From assembly GCA_002205965.3 (NCBI GenBank), contig NADL03000528.1, positions 558,001 through 622,000 on the forward strand: DNA of 64,000 nucleotides. Direction: 5' to 3'. The notes under the pieces are model-generated. The model worked only from the letters and a program-made list of their open reading frames with translations. It was not told the DNA's origin and ran no database searches. This DNA comes from Kappaphycus alvarezii. Lineage: Eukaryota; Rhodophyta; Florideophyceae; Gigartinales; Solieriaceae. Below, in pieces: positions 10,521-19,446 of the stretch (position 1 is the first letter of the stretch; each line of letters begins with the position of its first letter). The position numbers were made by a program, and so were the translations under genes.

Positions 10521-11118
10521 AGAAAGTAAGAACCCACTGGCCAGTATGTTAGATATCATTTGTTTACCTGCAGTAAAGCTATATGTTTACTTACCAGTTA
10601 TAAGATACCCTGCATTGAAACTCAGAAAAGCTAGGTGACAAAAGAAATCTAGAGCTTAAAACAAAAGGACACAAACGAGCAAAGCAACGTATCAAACTTT
10701 CCACAAAATAGTAGCCAAATCCGAACCTCCAACAAAACCAGTACCAGCACAGCAGAATCAAGTAGACAGTAGACCCAGACCAGCGAGAACCCACTGAAAC
10801 AAAGAACTACCTCGAAGAGAGACCGCAAACAACTACCAACCTAGAGAAGCCACAGCAGCAGACCAACCACTAAGCGACGATAGAAGCGCCACCGTACCAG
10901 ACCACCACCAGACACGAAACAGTAGAATGGTAGCCACAGAACGATACAAAGAGCACATATCGAGACTACGGACCAAAAAGCAGAGAGGAATCAATCGAAA
11001 AAAATACCAAGAAGACCAAAGGCGGCAAGGCAAAATGGAAGCAGCCAGAGACCAAAATATACTGACCAAGACCGACGGACAAGGCTCAGAGCAGCACAGA
11101 GAACCAAAGACACCCAGT
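10521..11118 (-). other. copia 2 5' leader, strongly A-depleted on the sense strand
   Basis: This stretch lies between the 5' LTR and the probable gag ATG. By hand count the plus strand has 27 T in the 360 bases 10,741-11,100 (7.5%), so the element's RNA-sense strand is almost free of A. Only one ATG triplet occurs on the sense strand in the roughly 500 bases 10,613-11,114. Possible splice-like motifs (GGTAAGT, CTGCAG) sit near 10,560-10,595. Confidence 0.6.
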
Positions 11119-11586
11119 TGAAGTGAGAAGGTGCGAAACTTCGTCCTGTTAAGCGCTTCCCTGTCGCTTTAGGTGAGGGGATAGTTACGTTGTTTCCGTG
11201 GGTATTTGTGGTCAGTTTACTATAGTAAACTGACCGAAAATACCCACGGGTATACTGCACGTGAGGAGTTTCGTTCGGATGTTTTGTTTGATGATTTTGT
11301 TGGTGGTGGTGGTGCAGGGGTAGAAAGTGCGGTACCACCACTCCTTTATACTGTAGAGTACCTCACCGGAGGTATTCAAATTTGCTGAAGGTTGTGAATC
11401 AGCTGACAGCATACAGTAGAACAGAATTAACTTCAAAACTAATAAATTAAACCGTAGCCACATAGTTCATGTCAGGAACAGCTACATCTAGTGAAATTCA
11501 ACTACTGCAGGTAAACAGTAGCTTTCTTTGCCGGTCTGTGCAAGCTATTGTACCTCTACTGTACGATTTTTTTTCTGAAATGTACA
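11119..11586 (-). repeat. 5' LTR of copia 2
   Basis: Direct repeat of 6,101-6,517 with the same landmarks, including the TATA box (TATAAAGGAG on the sense strand, about 11,341-11,350). It is longer mainly because of a unique inverted duplication (11,196-11,249). Confidence 0.8.
11196..11249. repeat. 54-bp inverted duplication inside the 5' LTR
   Basis: Left arm 11,196-11,222 and right arm 11,223-11,249 are reverse complements at 25 of 27 positions with no spacer (centre TTTACTA|TAGTAAA). The 3' LTR has only one arm at the matching place, and both LTRs resume with ACTGCACGTGAGGAG. Confidence 0.9.
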
Positions 11587-12733
11587 CACCATTTGTACGA
11601 TATCTGAACATGCAAGATATTTTTCATTTGGTAGAGTGTGAGAAATTCATAGTTTGTTTTTATTAATTTATGGCACGCTGACAGGTATTGATGTCAGTGA
11701 ACTTCATAGTTCTCGGAGATAAAAAGTACGATTACGAAAACTCTATACAATGGTCAAATCATTTACACTCTTTACTGATAGCTCTATGCCATGGCTATGG
11801 CACCTATACATTTATCTCGAAGAAATACCTTCCTTCTATTAATTCTCATCCACATATTTCTTTTGAATGCATTTCGTGGTACAGAGTACGTTTTTGGGGA
11901 TTATAGGGTTAGTATAAAAGTCTATGTAAGATGAGCCAAAAGCTTCCTCCAGGTGAAGGCGAAAAAGTTGGCATACAACTTCAAGTGCAGACCAAAATAA
12001 TTCAGAAGTTGAAAGTCAACTTCTAAACAAAAAATAATTTCTTTCACGGTAGTCATGGAGTATAGGTGGTAGATCTCGCCCCTTCCATACTAACTCGAAA
12101 CACCTTGAGCACCCGTCTTCGTTCATCTCTTTGTGTTCCTAAAACTATTATTCGGGTGCTTTTTTGTCTCTTGTAACATCTCCATTCTAGGATAAATGGT
12201 TCTGAGAATCTCATCCTCGCCGATTTACTCCTATCAATAGGTAGAAGGTCAATACTCTTGGTACAACATGATATCGTGGAATGACAACTGTCCTATAGAC
12301 TCTACTGGACGATACTCTCGGTACGACATGGTATCATATAGGGACAATTGTCCTATAGTCTTTTCTAAACGATATCAGAGGGTTATTATGAGGTACTGAG
12401 GATATAGAGGAGTTTACGTCAACGATGGCAGATGCCCTCGCCGTCACATGGCATGCGAACAAGTAGCACAGCAGCAACAAAGGTCCAAATAAAGAAAAAG
12501 ATGCTCAACCGCTATAGAACTTACGCCTTATTTTTTGGGTACCGTAGAGCTGAGCGAATCGCATTGTATCTAGAATGATCGTCGAGAACTCGTTGCGGAC
12601 GCTCGGGCATCGCACCGAGGATACCGAAACCAAGCGTCAAAAAGTTCCAGGAGACGTGGAAAGACACATTGACGTCGGTTGGGAACAAGACCGCATTGGC
12701 AGCCTCTGGCTGAAATTTCCGTGTGCAACAATG
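11587..12733. other. Spacer between copia 2 and the gypsy element
   Basis: No convincing gene. It contains a tandem duplication (12,252-12,371). The sequence running into 12,733 is the flank into which the gypsy element inserted. Confidence 0.5.
12252..12371. repeat. 60-bp tandem duplication, two diverged units
   Basis: Units 12,252-12,311 and 12,312-12,371 align end to end: ATACTCTTGGTACAACATG against ATACTCTCGGTACGACATG, then GACAACTGTCCTATAG against GACAATTGTCCTATAG. Similarity is about three quarters or more by eye. Confidence 0.8.
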
Positions 12734-12752
12734 TCTCTGTTACACCACTGTG

Positions 12753-13230
12753 TGTTGCGTGTTGATTCACGAGTCTGCTGGTCGATGGGGATGCTCGTAC
12801 TTGAGATGTTTTCGTAGTAGAGTTAACGGTGAAAGATAGATCGTTGAGCACAGCTGTTACCTTGTTCGTCTTCTGCTGGTAGACCGCCTAAGGGATGGCA
12901 GCCGACCACCTGTTCGGGAGGTTGTTGAGAAAGTTGAAGATAGAACGATGAATAGAAAGATAAAGAAAAAGAACGTTCAATACTTGTCGCAGCCACGTCT
13001 TTACTCTGACCAAAGGTGCAGTCGGTGGCTGACCCAGAAGTCGGGTCAGGTCCGGTTTTTACAGACTAGAGTAGCACAGAGAGTGTGGAACTGCTGAGTC
13101 AGCGGTAGAAATACATACTAGCCTATCAAATTAAAGAGAATGGAAATCTAGTAATTTTAAAATAAAAACCTAGAATGGTAACCGCTATTTCAAATTAGTG
13201 CATACGTGGATGTATTCGTTATGCATGACA
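12753..13230 (-). repeat. 3' LTR of the gypsy element
   Basis: 478 bp, TGTTGCGTG...ATGCATGACA on the plus strand. Matches 17,852-18,330 almost base for base. Confidence 0.95.
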
Positions 13231-13275
13231 GCGTCCCATAGCTGGTTATCAGATCTTTAAGGAGTTCTTAGCTCG

Positions 13276-14574
13276 CTATGCAATATCCGTTAGTCGGCGT
13301 CGCTTAAAGTAATCGCGTACTTTGCTTGGAACATCTTCGAACATAACGGTCAACGGTTCCCATGAGTCTCCGTGTATGCTAAACCCTTTCCAGGAAGCTA
13401 GCACTTCGAATTGCCCATTGACTTCGCTGATTTCCTTAATCTTGTCAACTGCATACCAAATGCGATCTGAGAAATCGGCGATCTCACGCATCTCGACTTC
13501 TTTTCCAACAAGAGCATCCACATATGGCTTAACACGCGACATATGTATATCTTCTGTTTCCTTAGTAAGAAAGTGCTCAACGCGGAGTATAAAGTCGGGA
13601 AGTATTTGGACAATGCGCCTTGGTCCAACCCAGTTCGCAGACATCTTGGTCCTCGGTCCCTTTCTTCGAGTCACCATGACGTAGTCTCCAATATTCCGGG
13701 TATAAGCATTAACTCCGGTCCTAGCGTTGTGGTGCATGATACCTGCCTCACAAGCTGTCGATAGTACTTCATTAACTTCCTTATGCATATTAGAAAGAGA
13801 GTTTAGTAGTTCAGTAACCTTTAAGCTCTGAATAAATCTCACCGAATCCACAGACGATGCATCTAGGTAGTTAATGGATGACAAAGCTAGGTTGAGCGGG
13901 TTTCCAGATTGCATGCCAGTGTGAACATTAATAGATGCTCGACCTCCAAGTCGACGAGTAGGAGTATTGTTGATGATACTCTAAATTGCTGGAACAGTGC
14001 TAGGCCAGTCAGATTCAGGTATCTTAAATTCGGCGCTAAAAGCACGCATTACCCGAAGGACTTGTTTGCAGACTGCTTCGACTGTTCCATTTGACCAAGG
14101 CACATAAGGTGTAGAGAAACTGTGCTTAGCTCCTAGAGACTTGGCGAGAACTTCCATTACTTCGTTTTTGAAGTGCGTTCCTTGATCGGAAAACCAGCAG
14201 AGTACTGGAACGAATGTTGTGAAGTACTCCATAAGAACATCAGCTGTGGTTTTAGCATCAGTCTTCTCACATGCTCGTAGGAAGCAATAACCCGAGAAAT
14301 CATCCTTGAGTATGAGTATATACTCTTTGCCATTAGATGACTCACCAATGTAGAGGTAGTCGAAGTGTAGCAATTCTCTAACACGTTCGGCATGAACTTG
14401 AGATCCCAGAGGTCGACGGAAAGTCTTTGTGTACCCTCGATGTCCTCCAAGTCCGCAATGTGCAGAAAATGCGATTCTTAGCTGCAGATCCTGATCGTCT
14501 TTTGGAATATAGATCTTACCATTGGGTTATTTCCATAAAGGCGGATCATTGTTGGAAAGCGTGAACCCTTCATT
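13276..14574 (-). pseudogene. gypsy integrase with C-terminal chromodomain
   Basis: One frame apart from a TAA (14,527-14,529) and a TAG (13,981-13,983). In order: a zinc-binding start AHCGLGGHRGYTKT (about 14,440), the core with LHFDYLYIG (first Asp, about 14,360), LCWFSDQGTHFKNEV (second Asp) and PWSNGTVEAVCKQVL (Glu), a C-terminal domain with IGDYVMVTRRK and NWVGPRRIVQIL, then a chromodomain-like end (WYAVDKIKEI...VLASWKGF...DSWEPL...VPSKVRDYF, about 13,290-13,465). Chromodomains in chromoviruses bind modified histones and bias insertion. Odd: the chain jumps from TKTF straight to RRPLGSQVHAER, so about 30-40 residues with the CxxC zinc ligands are missing without a frame change. Confidence 0.9.
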
Positions 14575-15326
14575 CTAAGGAGGCGGATACTCTTTCTGAG
14601 AGTTAAAGATGACATCAATAGATGTAATATCCGACTTGTCCTCATTTCTTAGTGGAACTTTGATCGCATTCATTCGACGAGCTGGTGATTTGTCGAAGTT
14701 CTTTGCTGCCCAACGCGTTAGGATATCAGCCCATATGTTACTCTTACCTGGGATGTGGTCGATAGTGAAGTTAAACTCAGCCAATCGCAATGCCCATCGT
14801 TGTACTTTGTTAACCACATGTCTAGCCACATTAGAATTGAATCGACTTGGAGAAAGCATGTACAACAAGTTCTCATGATCAGTGAACAATGATTATTCTC
14901 CAGAAGCGACTAGATTGTGAGATAGACGGATGGTAGAAGCGACGATGGCGTACGATTCTTTCTCAGGCATAGCCCAGCGAGATGATGATCCTTTGAGTGA
15001 TCCAGATACAAATCCAACCGGGTAGTGTTCCCAGTCTTGAGGCTTTCCAGACTTGAACTCTTGATGAGTGACTTGAGTAAGAACACCAGACCAGTATGGT
15101 TCAGAGGCATCAGTGAAGAGGCAAAGTCTTTTTCCAGGGTCCACAGTTGCTAGTGTCGCTTGATGCTTAATCGCATTAATGAGGGTTGTGAATGCATCTT
15201 GGTGCTCTTCCCCCCAAGCCGAAATAGGGCGATTAACCAATCGGACCTTCTTTCGAGTGTTATACTTCGAATAATTGGACTCGAGCAGGTCGTGAAGTGG
15301 GGCGATAAGCTGCGAAAATTTCGGAA
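14575..15326 (-). pseudogene. gypsy RNase H
   Basis: Follows the RT after a one-base insertion near 15,327. Motifs: WGEEHQDAFTTL, RLCLFTDASEPYW (Asp), AMPEKESYAIV (Glu), LFTDHENLLYML (Asp) and KSNIWADILTRWAAKNF (Asp), so all four catalytic acids are present. A TAA at 14,893-14,895 interrupts it just before SLFTDHEN. The FTDHEN / WADILTRW style is one I associate with gypsy elements of oomycetes and early-diverging fungi; that is a family impression, not a test. Confidence 0.9.
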
Positions 15327-16090
15327 TTTGCAGTTCGCATGGAGTTAGCACCATGTACAAGCTCCATTAGGGCACCGACCGTAGTAGGTGCAGTCATATT
15401 AGTCAAAGCATCATATTGACGTGGATGGAATTTGACGCCTTTCTTTTTGATGATGCGTCCGCAGAACTGTACTTCATTAGTGACAACCTGACATTTTGCA
15501 GGATTCAGTTTCAAACCACTGGATTTGAAGATTTCAAAAACTGCACGAAGTCTTGCCAGCAGATCTGAAGGATTGCTTGCATACCCCAGTAGGTCATCAA
15601 GGTAAAACAGCAGGTCCAAATGTCCAAAAAGCGATTCCATAGATGATTGAAAATATGCGACAGCATTAGTTGCACCATGGAGAACTCGGTTCGGGCTGAA
15701 GACACCGAATGGAGTATGGAATGATTGGCATTCGCGTGAATTCTCGTCTAATGGAAATTGCCAATATCCATGGAGAAAATCAAGGTTGAACCATAGTTTG
15801 GAGCCAGTGAGCTTAGCCAGCATTGGATCTGCGTGTGGCATAGGCCCGGCAGTCTTCTTAGTTTGAGAATTGACTGGTCGCAAATCAACTGTAAATCGAA
15901 ATACCTCCTTTCCAGGCTTTGGAACAATAAGCGGAGCTCAAGCACACTTAGATGCATTGTTACGAACGATGTAACCAGCATCAATCAATTCCTGAACTTT
16001 CTGTTTCAGAAATGTAGTTTGTTCAGGTGAATAAGTGCGTTTTCCGGACCTTGATAGGGCGAATGGGACCTTCAAACTCAAGTTGCATTG
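15327..16090 (-). pseudogene. gypsy reverse transcriptase
   Basis: Begins after a one-base insertion in a T-run at about 16,040-16,043 that separates it from the Gag-protease frame. Motifs in order: YSPEQTTFLKQKVQELI, APLIVPKPGKEVFRFTVDLR, LTGSKLWFNLDFLHGYWQFP, TPFGVFSPNRVLHGATNA, LLFYLDDLLGYA (intact YLDD), SSGLKLNPAKC and VQFCGRIIKKKGVKFHP. A TGA at 15,938-15,940 replaces what should be a Trp before APLIVPKPG. The one-base insertion in a short T-run near 15,327 moves the rest into another frame. Confidence 0.92.
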
Positions 16091-16229
16091 GTTAAACGTT
16101 GACAGGAGGATCATTTCCCAATTTGATCGAGAAAATATCCTTTAATTCAAAGACCGTGTCCTCGAGAGTGTCCTTCGACAGATTGTCGAGATGTTTCAGA
16201 CCGCGAGATACCATGTCATCGATTGCTTG

Positions 16230-17186
16230 TTAAAGTTCGTTTTTGTCTTGAACTCCAACTTCGACATCCTTACAGTCGGTTTCATCGCTGTCTTTCAGCG
16301 GAAAATTGTCATTAGATATCATCGAGCATAAACGAGAAGGTTCAATTTGATCCTCTGCGGCATCAACATCTTTTGCCAAGAGTTTGAGACCCAGTTTGCC
16401 GTCTTTCGCAGAACTTTCTTCGACCTGTATGTTACTGTAGTCAATTGAAGCTAATCGCTCAATATTGTTGGCCCGAAAGTCCTTCATACCCAATCCAGAG
16501 GCTTTGAGGAATGTATTACCGAGGATGATTTCGCCTGCGCAAGCATTGCCGGGAACAACGTGATTGTCATTGTCTGACAGGATTTTGACGTTGACATTGC
16601 GAAGTCGGCACGGACCAGCCATGGTTTGGATCAGTGGACAGATTTGTGTAGTGCCTTTGGAGTGAACAACGTGTCCATCAATGGTCTTTAGCTTCTCAGG
16701 TTTCGAGAACAAACGAGTTGGTAAGAAGACACCTTGATCGCCGAGAAAGTTGACAATTTTCTCAGAAATACCATCCACATCAGCCCCAGAGTCAATGCGA
16801 CAGGAATGTTTGAATCCACCAATTTCTGCTTGTACTACAGCAGCAGCATCATTGCAAGGTGATATTGGATCGTCCTTTTTCTTAAGAACTTCATCAAAAC
16901 CCGGTTGGGCTAGAGAAGAGACACTAGGCTTTGTCTCGTCCTTCTTCTTTCCACGAAACTCGTCCAAGAGCTTCTTTCCCAGTTCCTTGCTAGTAATTGG
17001 GCAATCCTTGACAAGATGCTTTCCCGAACACTTAGGATTAAGACAATTGGGGAGAGGTTTCCTATGTTTGTTGTCCTCTGTGTCGGATTTTGAAGGTTGA
17101 CCTCTTCCTTTTGGCCTTGAGACTTCATCTTTCCCGTCATTGGTTGGTTTACGAACAGGATCACGGTTCTTCTCTTTTTTGGATAG
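16230..17186 (-). pseudogene. gypsy zinc knuckle and aspartic protease
   Basis: Same frame as Gag, separated only by the TAA at 17,187-17,189. A Lys-rich linker (from LSKKEKNRDP) leads to the zinc knuckle CLNPKCSGKHLVKDC (about 17,000-17,045), spaced CX4CX3HX4C rather than the usual CX2CX4HX4C. Then comes a retropepsin: HSCRIDSGADVDGISEKI (DSGA near 16,785), CPLIQTMAGPCRLRNVNVKI and EIILGNTFLKASGLGM (about 16,500). The frame stops at 16,230-16,232 with a second TAA at 16,092-16,094 before the RT. Confidence 0.88.
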
Positions 17187-17810
17187 TTATTCCCGTAAAG
17201 GTAAAACCTCCTCAAAGATTTCCGCTTTTTCAGAGAGAAATTCCATGAATTCGAAGTAATCGTCCTTCAGGTCCGCTCGTTCCAATTGTAGAGCGTCTTC
17301 CATGCGTGTCTTAAGACGAAGTGGCTGTAAAACTGAGAAGATATGTCCAATAGCCGCTCTCTGAGAGTTTTCGACGAATTTCCAACCTCTGTTTTCACAA
17401 AGCTCGAGATATGATGCAGAGAGCATCGTTATTCGTAATCGAGCATCAGGTTCTGAAGAATCCAGCTTAACGTTCCTCTTAACATCTGCTAACGCTGCTT
17501 CAACTGACAAGACCTTGGATTTGCCTGCTATGTCTTCAAGCTTCTCCTTAATCTTTTCGTCAGTCAGTTCAGAAACATTCTTGACTTGGGCTCCAAACAC
17601 ACGTGCCCGCACCAATGACTTCAGGAACGTAGCTGCAAAGCATGCTCGATATGGCACGGCTTTCATTCCAGGCTGGGCTGAAATAGCATCTTCGTAGGCT
17701 TCACGATTTGCCAAGAAGTCTTGCACAGCTTTCCTCGAAATCGACTTGATCCTCGGAGCTTGAATCGGTGCAAAGAGGTGTGTAGTCGTTGCGTTAGCAT
17801 TATCTCCCAT
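17187..17810 (-). pseudogene. gypsy Gag (capsid region)
   Basis: 207 residues from the ATG at 17,810 (MGDNANATTTHLFAPIQ) to a TAA. It starts only 41 bases after the LTR end, so the leader is very short. The chain is helical-looking and charged, with a conserved-style YLELCENRGWKFVENS segment, as in gypsy capsids. The zinc knuckle follows in the same frame beyond the TAA, so the stop most likely truncates a longer Gag-protease product. The codon after the stop is CTA, a context known to favour readthrough, but the position inside Gag argues for a mutation. Confidence 0.85.
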
Positions 17811-17851
17811 GTTGACTTAACTGACAGCCTGCGCGCAGCTTCAGTTTAAAC

Positions 17852-18330
17852 TGTTGCGTGTTGATTCACGAGTCTGCTAGTCGATGGGGATGCTCGTACT
17901 TGAGATGTTTTCGTAGTAGAGTTAACGGTGAAAGATAGATTGTTGAGCTCAGCTGTTACCTTGTTCGTCTACTGCTGGTAGACAGCCTAAGGGATGGCAG
18001 CCGACCACTTATTCGGGAAGTTGTTGAGAAAGTTGACGATAGAACGATGAATAGAAAGATAAAGAAAAAGAACGTTCAATACTTGTCGCAGCCACGTCTT
18101 CACACTGACCAAAGGTGCCGTCGGTGGCTGACCCAGAAGTCGGGTCAGGTCCGGTTTTTACAGACTAGAGTAGCACAGAGAGTATGGAACTGCTGAGTCA
18201 GCAGTAGAAATACATACTAGCCTATCAAATTAAAGAGAATGGAAATCTTAGTAACTCTAAAATAAAAACCTAGAATGGTAACCGCTATTTCAAATTAGTG
18301 CATACGTGGATGTATTCGTTATGCATGACA
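17852..18330 (-). repeat. 5' LTR of the gypsy element
   Basis: 479 bp, about 97% identical to 12,753-13,230. The sense strand passes from ...GCAACA directly into GTTTAAACTGAAGCTGCG, without the TGG that normally opens a tRNA primer-binding site. Confidence 0.95.
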
Positions 18331-18335
18331 TTATG

Positions 18336-18396
18336 TAATAGAGACTTGTTCGCTGTAGATATTCCAATTCTCTATTACACAGTGGTGTAACAGAGA
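18336..18396. repeat. Inverted repeat split by the gypsy insertion
   Basis: The right arm is 18,369-18,396 (28 bp). Its perfect reverse complement is 12,734-12,752 joined to 18,336-18,344, i.e. the pre-insertion left arm, with a 24-bp spacer (18,345-18,368). Each arm is itself a near-palindrome (TCTCTRTTACAC / GTGTAAYAGAGA). Origin unknown: a hairpin element, or abutting ends of an older repeat family. Confidence 0.85.
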
Positions 18397-18700
18397 AAGT
18401 GGATCACTCTTGGAAGAATCTAGAAGCTGTATGTAACCGGGTAGCGGTTTTATTGCTGAGTATTTATTTCTCTGCAGTATTTTTATTTGACGTGGAGACC
18501 CACGTCATCGTCTTGTTTATGTTCTAGATAGTACTATTATTTAGTTACAGCTCTACTTTCTAGTGCTTTCTACTGAGCTGGCACAACTCTGAGAGTTCTT
18601 AGAAGAGCTGCCGTACTGTCTATAAAAGGGGGGCTCATCTGGATTCTCGTGGGAATCCAGGTACACTCCATACACCCTTTGCCCCCAACTTTCTGAAACC
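18386..18700 (+). promoter_or_regulatory. Promoter-like or solo-LTR-like segment
   Basis: Starts with TGTAACAGAG at the inverted-repeat arm. It holds TGACGTGGAGACCCACGTCA (18,488-18,507), two facing bZIP/CRE-like half-sites; a TATAAAAGGG box (18,621-18,630); a hairpin with arms CTGGATTC and GAATCCAG (18,639-18,660) just after it; and then a C/T-rich tract. Could be an LTR promoter or a real fungal promoter, but no convincing gene follows on the plus strand. Confidence 0.4.
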
Positions 18701-19446
18701 CACTACCATCGTCTCTACTGTTCCTTTAGCAGCGCCCTGGTTGCCTCCCTCTCTCTTTCAACGTGCATTCGGCATACCCTTTTGAGTCAATTGTGGTTAC
18801 CTGGAGTAGTTAGGATAGATCAAATGCACCTTCCAACAGTAAGACACCCAAGCCCCTCCCTTGGCAAAATGAGCGAGCTAAGCAGAGAGGATTTACTCTT
18901 GCTCTCTTGTACAGATGTTTCTGTTTGGCATACTAGCAGGTTAAATGTAAGATGACCTTCACTACAGGGGACCCGCTGTCATGACCGGGCCACTTTGCTA
19001 CCTAACGAACTCAGCCTCGGCGCAAGGCATCCCATTGTCGAACCCTGACCGCATGGTGACAAGCTATGGTTTCGTTTGCGGAAAAGTTGGGTTATCGTAC
19101 TGCAGGCTGTGCAACATGGTTTGGATGCAACTTCAAAGGACTCCCAAACATCACCAGTCGCAGTAAACCAAGTACACCCCTACACAAAACGAATTACGTT
19201 GCATGCGTAAAAACGATTAAACTGGGACAAAATGTGTCCCCGTGCTGTCTCGCACGGTGGTCAGCGTCGTCCCAGGAGCCTTTAGTTTAAATTATCCCTG
19301 AACAGTACAGTCAACCCCTGCGTAGATTTCCAGCCGTCCAATGTACTGGCTCCACTACGCTCTGCAATAGACAGCCCCCTTAGACAATGTCTTGCCTAAG
19401 TGATCAGAGCCTTTGAACAATTTTCCGTGCTTGTGTCGACCCTGCC
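18701..19446. other. Spacer before the second DUF2235 gene
   Basis: Moderate G+C, with only a weak 61-codon plus frame (18,981-19,166). It would contain the 3' flank and terminator of the minus-strand hydrolase gene. No motif recognised. Confidence 0.4.

Larger units (their letters stand above)
6101..11586 (-). mobile_element. Ty1/copia retrotransposon (copia 2), decayed, both LTRs present
   Basis: Two direct repeats (6,101-6,517 and 11,119-11,586) flank, on the minus strand, gag-like sequence (10,520-9,047), protease and integrase zinc-finger relics (about 8,700-8,160), reverse transcriptase (about 8,070-7,339) and RNase H (7,175-6,569), with a purine-rich tract just before the 3' LTR. Integrase before RT before RNase H is the copia order. 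The copy is dead: frameshifts, stops, substituted catalytic residues, and no room for the integrase core between 8,050 and 8,160. LTR ends are approximate because the copies differ (roughly three quarters to four fifths identical by eye), so the insertion is old. No target duplication was resolved. Confidence 0.85.
12753..18330 (-). mobile_element. Ty3/gypsy chromovirus-type LTR retrotransposon, recently inactivated
   Basis: Bounded by direct LTRs 12,753-13,230 and 17,852-18,330 (TG...CA ends). By hand alignment they differ at about 16 positions plus one indel, about 97% identity. Minus-strand order: Gag (17,810-17,187), zinc knuckle and protease (to 16,230), RT, RNase H, integrase with C-terminal chromodomain (to 13,276). 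This is the gypsy order. Catalytic residues of protease (DSGA), RT (YLDD), RNase H and integrase (DDE) all remain, but I count seven in-frame stops (17,187; 16,230; 16,092; 15,938; 14,893; 14,527; 13,981), two one-base insertions (about 16,041 and 15,327) and one integrase deletion. Flanks CTGTG (12,748-12,752) and TTATG (18,331-18,335) look like a diverged target duplication; removing the element restores a perfect 28-bp inverted-repeat arm, which confirms the boundaries. Confidence 0.95.

Noticed and set aside
10591-11341. ORFs within the copia leader
   Set aside because: Products of the base-skewed leader; Trp/Leu/Phe- or Gln/Arg-rich without domains.
13981-17189. Alternative genetic code with TAA/TAG read as Gln, to explain the gypsy stops
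   Set aside because: The intact genes (19,447-20,505; 22,016-23,614; 44,788-46,503) have no internal TAA/TAG and end with ordinary stops. One gypsy stop is TGA, and frameshifts occur as well, so decay is the simpler explanation.
12753-18330. Repeat-induced point mutation (RIP)
   Set aside because: Several stops fit C-to-T changes, but the two LTRs differ by about 10 transitions and 6 transversions at only about 3% divergence, without the heavy C-to-T load RIP leaves. A family alignment would be needed to revisit this.
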